NCBI RefSeq assembly: GCF_964355755.1 | Contig: NC_092674.1 | Location: 4,097,001-4,161,000, forward strand | Length of the DNA stretch: 64,000 nt | Reading direction: 5' to 3' | Source: Antedon mediterranea | Lineage: Eukaryota; Echinodermata; Crinoidea; Comatulida; Antedonidae | Shown: piece by piece, positions 1-12,300 of the stretch | How the letters are laid out: every line of letters starts with the position of its first letter | How positions within the stretch are numbered: position 1 is the stretch's first letter | Made by a program: the position numbers and the translations under genes | The notes under the pieces: generated by a model | What the model was told of the DNA's origin: nothing | What the model saw: the letters and a program-made list of their open reading frames with translations, nothing else | Databases searched by the model: none

Positions 1-100
1 TTTTAGAATGATGGCCAAATATGACTGATGAAGAAAAACCAAAAACAATTGTTTATACTTTACACAGTTCAACATGAAATACAATGTTCACTGCACATTG

Positions 101-240
101 ATAAAGTCTACACTATCAAACGTTACAGTGTGACATGATGTCTTATGACATCATTACCATATTTGGGCATATCACTACCATATTTGGCCACATCACACTT
201 TTTTTGTCAAATTAGTTTGATAGTGTAGGCAGAGATTATA
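101..240. mobile_element. MITE family 1, copy 1
   Basis: Palindromic element with the family's features: terminal GTCTACACTATCAAA, an internal TATGACATCAT core, CATATTTGGGCATATCAC and a right end TTTGATAGTGTAGGCAGAG. It is non-coding. It lies upstream of the first recognised arrestin exon. Confidence 0.8.
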
Positions 241-277
241 AAGACAATTTTAATTCAATGTTTGCTTTTCTTTTTAG

Positions 278-334
278 AATCAGCAAGCATCACAGAAGAC
301 AAGAAGGTAAAAACAAATTATTAGTTTGAAAGAG
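278..334 (+). other. Probable 5' UTR part of the first seen arrestin exon
   Basis: A pyrimidine tract ending in TTTTTAG at 271-277 looks like a splice acceptor just before the arrestin start codon. The exon would then run 278-396, and the promoter and any earlier non-coding exon would lie outside the window. An in-frame TAA near 308 separates this leader from the ATG. The acceptor is inferred from sequence alone. Confidence 0.4.
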
Positions 335-3300
335 ATGGATAAAGAAAACCAGGATAAAAACGGTGCTGATCCACAATCTAAAAAACCGGGAACAAGGTGA
401 GATTTCAAATACTACAGTAGCTCCTCAAAATTGAATTCTCTGAAAATAAAATAGATATCAAAAAGAGTTGCATAGGCAGAGTAGATCAAGTTTAACTGCC
501 TCAATATAAATATAGTAACATAACATGTTTCGGCCTAGCCCATCATCAGTTGAAGAGAATTTTAATAACAAAGGATAACAATAAAATATATCAGTAAAAA
601 AATTACATAATACAACAAATCAGCCAATCAGATCAGCCAATCAAACTTGATTTTCTATGAAAACAGATGTTTTTTATGAACTTATTTGTTGTTTGTTTAC
701 TAAAAATAGAAATTGTTTTTTAATTTCTTTTTGTTCGGGTATCCATTGTTTACTTTAATAATAATAATAATAATATTTATTCGGTCATCAATGTAAAAAA
801 TAACCAGGAATGAGAATAGGCTAAAGCCCAAACAGATTCTGCACTCAGTCCATACTTTACAGCATCTAATGAAATCATTCGCATTAGTTGAGTGGAAACG
901 AGTATTTAGATGACCAGTTTGTTTATTATTTTATTATTTAGTTAATTATCTAACAATGTAATCCTTTCTCTGCTTTGTTTATAGTTTACAATATCATGCT
1001 CAAATAAAATTAGTTTGAAATAAGTAAACACGAAGAGAGGAATCTGTACATTATGTATTCTGTATAATGTCATTATCAATCAATCATGGAATGTTTATTT
1101 TTTGTTGATTTGGAATGACATCATCAAAATAATTAACACTAACAGCTTCTTTAACACCTTTTTTTAAATTTTTATTTTTATTCAAAATATAAAACGATAG
1201 AACTATTATTATTAGAATATGCTTTACATATACTGTATATATACTGTACATATACTATACATATACTGTACATATACTGTACATATACTGTACATATACT
1301 GTACATATACTGTACATACTGTATATATACTGTATATATACTGGACGAAGGAGACGATAATTTAACAGACTGTGATGGTTGTACAGTAGGACGTTCCATT
1401 TGCCACATAAAATGAATGCTTTTATTATTAACAGTCTACACTCTCAAACTTTATTTGACAAAAAAATGTGATTTGCCCATAAATGGACATAATGATGTCA
1501 TACACCATATTTAGGCACATCACAATTTTTTTGTCAAACTTGTTTAATAGTGTAGACAGAGCTTTAGATCCAAATATATTACATACACTCAGTTCATCAC
1601 CTGCACAATATATTTTCAAGTTGTGTAATATTCAAAAACCTTGGAAACGTACAAAACACAGTATGTTAATGAGAGCAATTTAATGTTGACTTATTAACAT
1701 ACGTAGTAGTAACACGGATTGTATTTATGCACAAAATATGTTGCTAAGTATATAATACATTGGCTACTTGAACGCAACAAAGATATTGTAGAGCATTAAC
1801 ATAACAGTGACAGTTGTATGTTCTGTACATTTAGTTTTGTGCAATAATTTGTGTGTGTGAAATACGTATTCTTATTTCCAAAAAATACTGACCAACTTCC
1901 ACAACACATCTCATGGCCAAATTGCATATAGAGTATCACGGTGTGACGTCACAAGGATAGAGGGCGCTGCATGGTTGCTAATGCTAGCCAACCAAAAAAT
2001 GCGTTCAGCGCTACTATGTTGATTTCTATCAAATTATGTATCTTAGCTTGATTTTTTTAAGCTTAAACTGTAGTTGAAGAATAAATAGATTATTAAAAAC
2101 AAATATTTAGTGATCTTTTGAAATTTTAGTTTGTTTTTATTGAAAATTATTAAGTTTTAAATGACTACTTCAATAAGCCTATTCCAAACCATTTTGGAGT
2201 CACTCAGGCTGAACGCATTTTTGGTTGCGCTAGCAACCACGCAGCGCCACCTACCGTCGTGACGTCAGCACCGTGATACTCTATAAAACATGTCAAAAAT
2301 ATATGTTATAATTTTTTTTATTATACTTTATTGTTTGCTAATTCTTAAAACAAATTTCTGTACTCAGTATACAGTATAATGTTTTGAGCTGTAGTGATGT
2401 GATACGCGCATATTGTGCTGGTACATGTGTTTACTGTATCAATGTTCTGAGATGACAGAAAACAAGCTATGCTCTTATGGTCACCCTCACCAATCATTAC
2501 CTATGTATTTTTATATTAGTTTATGATGAAATAAATTCATATTTTGATAATGTGATGTTAAATACAGTAATTTACGCAGAGCTCTTATACAGTAATGTGC
2601 TGTTGTACTGTAATGTGCTTTTGTACAGTAATGGTCTGTCATACAGTAATGTACTGCTGTACTGTAATTTGCTGTCATACAGTAATGTACTCTTGTACAG
2701 TAATGTACTCTTGTACAGTAATGTACTACAGTACTGTTCAGAAATGTGCTGTTGAACAGTATATGTGCAGTCATTCATTACTGTGCAGTCATACAGCAGT
2801 GTGCTTTCGTGCAATAATGTGCTGATGTGCAGTAATTTGATGATGTGCAGTCATGCAGTAATGTACTGACAATGACATGTAGTAATGTGCTGACAATGAC
2901 ATGTAGTAATGTGCTGACAATGACATGTAGTAATGTGCTGACAATGACATGTAGTAATGTGCTGACAATGACATGTAGTAATGTGCTGACAATGACATGT
3001 AGTAATGTGCTGACAATTACATGTACAGTAGTAATGTGCTGACAATGACATGTAGTAATGTGCTGTCATGCAGTAATGTGCTGTCATATAGTAATGTGCT
3101 GTCGTGCAGTAATGTGCTGTCGTGCAGTAATGTGCTGTCATGTATTAATGTGCTGACAATGACATGTAGTAATGTGCTGCCGTGCAGTAATGTGCTGTCG
3201 TGCAGTAATGTGCTGTCATGTAGTAATGTGCTGTCGTGCAGTAATGTGCTGTCATGTAGTAATGTGCTGTCATGTAGTAATGTGCTGTCGTGCAGTAATG

Positions 3301-6300
3301 TGCTGTCGTGCAGTAATGTGCTGTCATGTAGTAATGTGCTGACAATGACATGTAGTAATGTGCTGTCATGCAGTAATGTGCAGTCATGCAGTAATGTGCT
3401 GACAATGACATGTAGTAATGTGCTGTCGTGCAGTAATGTGCTGTCATGCAGTAATGTGCTGTCGTGCAGTAATGTGCTGTCGTGCAGTAATGTGCTGTCA
3501 TACAGTAATGTGCTGTCGTGCAGTAATGTGCTGTTGTGGATTAATGTGCTATTGTGCAGTAATGTGATATCGTGCAGTAATTTGATGTCATACAGTACAA
3601 CATTGATATGCTGTCATACATTAATGTGATTACACTGACAGTAATGGGACTTCATACATTATGCTGTCATACATTAATACAGTATATAACACTGTCAAAA
3701 GTGTTGACAGTAAAATGGAATGATATACAGTAAATTAGTATGTCTGAACTTTAAATACCACAAAGCTACTGTATACATATAAATGTAATAAATTATATTA
3801 TTGATATTATTATTACCGAATTAATCAATTTCAGCATAAGATTAAGATTATTTAAGAGCCATTGTCTGTAAAAATCAAAGATTTGGTGGCAGATGTAAAA
3901 AAATGGATTTCTCTCAAATTTTTACCATGAATAGACATTTCAATAAAAAGCATATCTACAACATTCATTATAATTTTTAGCCTCCGTTGCCATGACAACG
4001 GTCAATTATCCAAATTTTGATGTTTTTGCCATTTTTCACAGATTTTCTATAGTGAAAAAGTACAAACTTGTATACTTATTTTAACCAAAAATACTTACAG
4101 TATACAGTTTTTGTTTATAGCAGTGTAAACAACATGTATTGAGTTCCATTTAATGTAGAAAAAAAAGAAATTACAAAATGGAGTTTGGTTGATACCATTA
4201 TTTTAAAAAGGGGTGTTTTTAAAAAATATTTTTTTTTATAAAAGTATACCTCATAAACGTACCTATAACTTCCAAAGAGGTGTTTTTAAATCAATGAGGT
4301 TTTTTTAATTTGATAGTCAATAGGTTTGTCAACAATAATCACGAAAAAAACACTGGGGTAAATTTCGTAGATAGGTTCTGTGTTGCCAGGAAAATACGAA
4401 AAATACAAAAAATGTAACAAAATATCAACAAACAAAACACATGAAACACAATTTAAATATGGCTAATCCAATAATAAAATGTATATGTGGCTTGCCATAA
4501 TGCTACTAGAGTCATACGAATAGTTTAGATAAAATAGGAGAATGTGTTGCCAGGTTTATTTCAATTAATTGCCAGAAAAACAGTATTTTGCATTGAAATA
4601 TTTAGTTGATGGAAAATAATGTTAAACTTGGAAATAATTGCGTCAATAGTTTTTATAAATTTTTAAATCTATTTTGTGTAAAGAGATACAGAAAGACCTC
4701 TTAAAATATCTGACCTTGTAAATAGGTCATTTGAGGTCAAAAGGGGTCAGAATGCAAAACAGGACAGGTCCCCACTTTACTACAACTATTAATGTTTGAT
4801 CAAAATTTACAAGATAGTTCATAACAATTCTCAACAATTTTCATATTTTACCTATAGTGTTACCTTAGCAACCATTTCTATGTGTAACTAAGGAAAGTAA
4901 TTAAAAAAAAAACGTAAAAAATGGCGTTTTTATAAATACAAAGAATTGATTGCATTTGTAATTTTTCTCAATTTTACTTCTACTGCATTCCATTAATGAC
5001 AAACTTGACCTTGTAAATTCATTCATTTTGAGGTCAAAATTTTACCATAGTAACTGTTTCTATGCAAAAATTTCAAAAAAATAAGGAGTTTTTCATAAAT
5101 ACAAAACATTTTTTCTACATAGTTTTACATTTCTACTTTTTGCCAAATTTACTTTAAACACTGAATCCTAATAATCTCAGAAAGAAAGTCTTGACGAATC
5201 TGAATAAAGGTAAAAAAATGACCTTTAGTGTTATCTTAAACCTGTTTACGTAACTAATGATATTTAAAAAAAAAATTAAATATGGAGTTTTCATGAAAAA
5301 AAAAATGTTTACATATTGAAGTCAAATGACATCAACATTTTACCTATAGTGTATTGTATACAACTGTTTCTATACGTAACTAAGTACAATATTTTTAATA
5401 TGGGGTTTCATGACTACAAACAATTGATAACATAGCTTTACTACCTTTTCCCAAATTTACTTATCTACAGTGAATCCCAGAAAATGTCTGACCTTGTGAA
5501 AGGGTCATTTGTTGGGTCAAGTTATGTCAAAATGTATTATTTATGTTATGTTAGAACCTGTTTCTATGCGTAACTAAGGATAATTGTTTTTTTAAATACA
5601 GTTGAACCTCCCGTAAGTGGCCACCCTTGGGACCTGGAAAAGTGGCCGCTTATAATTGTAGGCCTATTATTATTTATAATCAGGTGGTTTAGTATTTTTT
5701 AGCATTTTCAGGGTGGAATGGAGGAGTTTGAATCCGTCTATTCATTGGAGCGATACTAGCGGCAATATGGGTGGTGCTTGAAATGCATGCATTTGACACT
5801 CTATAGTGGATGATCGACCAAAGTGTTGCAGTTTATCTTTTTGTGGTTATAGTCGTCGTGGTGGGGGGGGGGGGGGAGGGGTGGTTGTCGAAAGTGGTGG
5901 TAGATGGGCATGTGGGATCTGCTTAGGTTAGCAAATAAAAGAAGTAAACAAATGAAAGAGGAGCTTCAAAATAAGAGAGGAGTAATCTGTTGCAAAGATT
6001 AAAATTCACAACGATCTGATAATTTATTCAAATTTCCAGAGGATATAACCTATAAAATGACATTAAAACTGGGAATTACAGAATCTATAATTAAAAATTA
6101 ATTTTTTTTCTCTCAACACAACTAGAACTATATAAAACATTAAGAATTTTTCTGACCAATGAGTTTCAAATCAAATAATCAAAGAAAATAAAATGTTTCT
6201 ACTAATATACCATGTTTTTTTTTTATAAAAATGCCTATGTTTCTCGCAACACTGCTTGTAGATTTTAAATTTACCCCAGTATTTTATTTTAGAAATCAAT

Positions 6301-9300
6301 TATTAAACATTAGAACTACCTATTTGTATTAAATCAGCTAAAAAAATACACCACTTTGGGCGTTATGGTGAAGTAAAGTTTAGTTGCATTGAACAATTTA
6401 AAAAAAGTGAAAAACACCCCTTTTTAAATAAATGGTATCTCCCAAAGTATGAAATAAAAAAAAATAAAAAAATTTGAAACAGGTACACAATGCATTGTTA
6501 TTATGCATACACTAATTATTTTTTTATAATTAAATGAACAAAACAAAAATATCGTTCATCAAAGTAGTACCAATATCCATTTTAAAAAACCTTAAAAAAG
6601 GACAAAATTTGTCAAAAACACAAATTTGGCCGTTGCCATGGAAATATACGTGTGAAAAAAAAAATACTTCATATTTGATTTCTCTCAACACATATATAGC
6701 CATGTGCAAAATTTGAAAGAAATCCATTTTTTTGAGTCTGCCACTCTTTTTGATATTTCTTTGATTCTTACAGACAATGGCTCTTAATGTGTTTATACAA
6801 AGCTATAAATAATATGCTTGAGTTCATTTCACTGTTTGTGAACAATGAGATAATGATTTATGTGTAGCCTCACCTAATTATTGTAATTTTATGCAGAGTC
6901 TGTGCATACACACATTACTGTATGCTAAGATGAATAAATAGATTACCATTTTACATATTTTTACATTATGATGTTTGTCAATAACACCACATTATTTAAT
7001 AATAAAGTACTTCTAGGTTGGTACTCTTCTTTGCTTTGTACAGTATTTGTATAATGAAATAAATGTTTGTGGAATTTGAACTTGAATCTAGTAATTCAGA
7101 AAAAATGGATTAATTTAATAATTTTGCTTGTTTTTTAATATTACCATCTTATGATATTAATAACAATCATTAACTAAATATGTTATAAAATGTAAATTAA
7201 TGTTATTTTTATGACTACATCGTCTTTATTAATTGATTTATAACGATAATCTTCTTATTAGTTGTCAGCAATCTTGGTGTGAAGTGCTTTGACGGGTCAA
7301 GTGCTTTCACTACTCTCTTAGAATTAGAATCAATATTACACAAATCAGAAGATATGAAATTTTGAACATTTTGATTACAATTTGTCAACTAGATTTGAAC
7401 TTGTCATGACGGGTTAGGTGATCCGCGCTGGCAACATCTATAAGTCATGCTTAATTCTGACTTGGAAATGCTATTGTAAAGATCTCCACCTATAGATGCT
7501 CAGATGTACCGCGAAAACATAGATTGGCGAAGCGAGCTCACCCTCTAGGTATTGCCAATTAAGATTAAGATATGAGATAGAATATTCCTAAAGACCACGA
7601 TAATTTGTTTTCCTTTTGATGATTAATATTGAACATTCAATTGAACTATAAAGCTAAAGTTTAAAAAGTAGTATTCGGCCAGCGACAAACCATGTCAGCC
7701 ACCGTTTATATACTCACCAATCATAAGTTAAACATTCAATTAAAATATGGACCTAAAGTTTAAGATAAGTATCCCAAAAATAAAAAATACAGCCAGCAAC
7801 AATCAATTCATAACAATGCAGAAAAAATAACCAAATTATTACATATTATTAAATTGGTTAAAGGAAATGGTCATTATTTTGCACTAAACTCTAAAGCTCT
7901 GTCTACACTATCAAACTAATTTGACAAAAAAGGTGTGATGTGCCTAAATATGGTAGTGATATTTCCAAAGATGGTAGTGATATGACATCATCATGTCCAT
8001 AAATGGGCACATCACATTTGTTGTTACATAAGGTTGATAGTGCAGACAAGGCTTTAGAGAAGTACAGTACAGTATATATAGTATTTCTCCAGGCATTTTT
8101 AAATGTTACCATAAAATGTGATTTATTAAATATTATACTGTACTTGGATTATGGAATTCATTTTACGATGAGGATGTCTAACTTTAAAATAGCAAGTTGA
8201 CATTTAGCCTAGACCTTATTTCCAATTCAACCAACCTGATTTTAACAGAGAGTTTAATCTTCAAGTCAACAGAACGTACCATTTACGATGAAGTCCTATA
8301 TATTGAAATTAATTGACCTTATATTTCAACCAACATACTTTGGTTTAATCTTCTGTGGAATTACCGTTTATGAATACAGTTAGGACTCTTTAAACTGCTT
8401 TAAAAACAACTGTAATTACAGTACTATTTTTAAATTTTATTTTCAGCCTACTGTACTGTAAATAGAATATACCATTTCATTCTAGGTTACAATACATACT
8501 GTAGAAAACTTTTATACTGTAATTTGTTTTTGGTTCAATAACTGTTTCATGGGCATCATCAAAATTGTTTTTTTATGGAATTATTAAATTATTATTTATT
8601 GTCGGATAGGAGTGTTTAATGAATTTTTATATTACAAATTGTAGCACTGTTCTAGACCAATGTTTACCAATCTAGGTAAGCTGCAGTCATATACTACCAA
8701 CACCACTTTTTGTTTATTTCATTTCATTTCAATCTTTTATTTCGGAATCTCTGGTCCATAGAAAGTAAAAATTACATATACTGTAAAGTAAATGAAATAG
8801 ACTAATTACTACTACTCATCTCAGGATGGCATTCCACCTGGAGAGCATCTTCAATTGTAATTAATTGTAATTGTACCTGTAATATTCTTTATGTATTTTG
8901 ATTTAGGACCTCAATTTGTATCTGAAAATTTATTTTCTATGATGGCTGCTATTCTACTAACAAGCTAATTTGTTAGAACACGGAGGTATACACCTTATGG
9001 TTAGAAGACCCAAATGATGCCACACACGAACAAGCTACAGTACGTCATAGGTTTACATGCTTTGCTATGTAGGCCGTCCCAAGTTTGTGTGAGGCAACTA
9101 TCAAACTGACATCAACATAAACTTTAATCAACCTGTTTACTATGTAGGCCGACCCAAATCGGTGTGAGGCAACTCGCAAACTGACTAAATAAATTTGGAT
9201 CAACCTGTGAATTCCAAATGAGCTGATAGAATTACAAATTAATTATTGTACCTGTTTATTCTTATTATTAAAGTACTACTCTCCTGTGAAATGGTCAAGC

Positions 9301-12300
9301 CTGACGGAAAACCCTTAAATATTTATTCTTTTTATTTAAAAAAAATGTTTCATAATAAGTAACTAATCGAATGTGTATGTTCTGTCCATGTGATAATTGT
9401 AAAAGGTGATCTTTGTATGTGAAGTATGTGATCATAAAAATGTCTCTATGATATTATTGATTTAACAAGACACTATTTACTTCTTTCTCATTGGTTGATT
9501 GTAATCCTTGCTTAGTATCAGTAAGGTTATTTAAAGTGTACTGAATAATAAACAAATAATTTTTTTGTTGTTTTCTTTGTACAGTAGTAGGAAATTATTT
9601 TGAGGTCTAAAAATTCTGGTTTTTGGAGTCTTTAGTTTTTCCCGTTTAAAGGAGTTCAGAATTTCGTACAATTTTATTATTTAGTTAAAAAACTTACTAT
9701 AAAGTCGTACAGCAGGTAATTTGTCTTTCAATAAACAAATGCAATTATCGTTTACTATTCAATTAACAGGCTAATTAGTTTGTGAAAAATCACAATAGTA
9801 AAGAAGATAGCTCTTTAATGACTGGCAGCCAGTTTGAAGTTCTTAATTAGGATTAAAAAAATGGCTGTAAATCAAACTGATTTGTGGCCGAGGTTTTATT
9901 TGTGTGGATATGATGTGTAGGTTTCTATTTTCATACCATATTTGGTATTCGTCTACATTTACTATTACCGTATCCTCGGGTATAATCCCACTTCGGGTCA
10001 AATCCCATCCCTTACTTTATGTCTAATTTCCCAGGCATATCCCTGGGCATAGTATTGACTTTTCCTATGTATGTAGGCCTGTCTCTAGTTCACATGAGTT
10101 TTTACAAGAAATGCTTACCAACTTTTTGTTTTCTCAAAGTCAGCCCAATTCTCTGTTCTAGGTGGATGGGATTATACCAGAGGATATACAGTATAGTACT
10201 TTTATTTTATATCTTATTTAAATGTCAAAAGTTGGAGAGGCCTTTTTTACATTATAGAGCTTTTGAATTGCGACACATGAACAATCCCTTTGGTTGACAT
10301 AGAATCCAGTCTTAAGGAATCGAGTGAGGAAGCAAGTCCAAATGCCCTCACATGTCTGTATGTACACAAGTTCCTAGGTTGCGACAAGTTGAAGTACCCT
10401 AATGTCACCACATATGGTTAATTGATTACATTTGATTACGTAAAGTAACTGCTAGATCCCAGACCATCACAATTCGAAAGGTCCTTGTATAAAGTGCCTC
10501 TCCAACTTCTGTAGTCCTTCCAAAATGTGTGTTGGGTTTGAAGTAAAATTCTTGATCTGATCTACTGTAGTACAGTACTATCATTGTGGTTGTGTGTTGA
10601 CGTCAAACCTGTAGCCTTTATTAAACAAACAATGTTACTTCTGCTATATAGACATATTATATAAATTAAATAGATAGTGCTTTATTATTGGCCAAATTTT
10701 CCAGCGTTATTGACAACTCATGAAAGTAAATTAAAGAACCTACTAGGTCATTTGGAAAGATATTAATTCTAAATTAAGTAGTAAGGGACCGTATCAAACT
10801 TCCATTTAAAGGTATATAAAAAAGATACAGGTAGTTTCAGGTAGGTATGCCTCCCTAGTTTGTTAGTGAAGCATATTAGAATTATTATGGTTTTATGAAC
10901 CGGTAGACAATGTGAAAAAAAAGTAACATTACAAAATCAAAAACAGTGTGTTTATCAAGTTTGTTTTATTTTTTTTATAACCTTAATAAGCAGGACATCA
11001 TGGCGTTTTCTTTTATTGATTCATTTTTTAACATTCATGCAAGACTAAAATCCTGTAATTACAGAAACCACCAAATACTTCCCCCTCTTTATAAACCAGC
11101 TCGGTCTCTTAGGGCGCGTTTATACAACACGCTATTACAGGCATATTCTACACGCCTACGAGAAGTGTGTTGTATAACAACAAAGAGATTCCGTGTAATG
11201 AGATTTTAATTGCAAAAAAGGCTACTTGGCTGAATCCTAAAATTTTGTGGATTCCCGGTCACCGTTACCGTGTTGGAAGTGTCCTCAGGGTATATTTTGA
11301 CCTCTTGTTAAAACAGGTCGTAATATCAATCATGTCATGCGACGTTGCTAACAAGATTGGGCCCATTTATTGCTGCTTCGTTGCCAGCAATCATCCTCCT
11401 ACCACGTCTTACGCCTAGCCTAGTGGGGCCAACTCGTAGTGGTAGTAGGCCTCTATCATTTCCCACTCCAAACAGAATAAAAAATAACATCGCCAAAATG
11501 GCATCTTCTTCCATAGTGTATAGAGTGTATAGATGAAACAATGAAACCCTTAAAATAACTTTTATTAATTTAAATGAAACGAGAACAAAATAAATACAAT
11601 GCAAACGTGAACGAAGACAATAATGAAAATGGTAAAAACCGCGCGAATACATCGGACATACAGCGAGGAGGCGACGATGATTGTTGACAACTCCGCCAAT
11701 TCAAGCGATCAACGATTTGACCTTTTATCCTAGCATGCACTGCGTGTTTATGAAACTTCCGGTATAACACGGTATCGTGATTTCTAGTATAACAGCAAAC
11801 GTTAAGGTGGGTTGACCTCGGTCCGAACAACACGCTAAAAATTAAAGCCGTGTTCAAATTTAGGGTGTTGTATAAACACGACCTTTGAGTCAATCAATTT
11901 CTCGAATTACCTCATTGTAAAACCAGCAGACTTAGGTCGTCACTAGTTCCCACCATGGTTGATATAATTAATAGGCACCATTAGCCTTCCTTTTTTCGTT
12001 TTTCAATGGGCCTTGTTTGGTTCCTTGTTGAAATCTGATACCCCAGTATTGTAAGATATTTAAGAAGTGCATGTTTTGATGTTTTTTATTCATGTCTGTT
12101 TTCCTAACTAATGCATGGTACGATATTCAATTTTAATATAGGATGGTTTTATTTTTTTATAGCTATTTTATCCTATTTTTATATATTTGTAATGCCATTC
12201 ATTTCAGTCCTTGACTGTCGTTTTGTAATTGGATGTATTTTTATTATACCGAATAAATAAAAATAAATAAAAAATGTTTACACAGACTCACTTCCTCTAA

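Noticed and set aside
3021-3629. 202-codon open frame of SNVLSC repeats
   Set aside because: It lies in an 18/24-bp minisatellite whose units have no stop, and the opposite strand is equally open. No start context, splice support or family match.
7891-8056. MITE hairpins as microRNA genes
   Set aside because: The hairpins are explained by terminal inverted repeats of a mobile family. No separate short conserved stem was seen, and small-RNA data would be needed.
11335-11893. 105-107 codon minus-strand frames as a transposase
   Set aside because: No DDE, zinc-finger or other known motif. They lie in a short inverted-repeat element that is too small to be autonomous.
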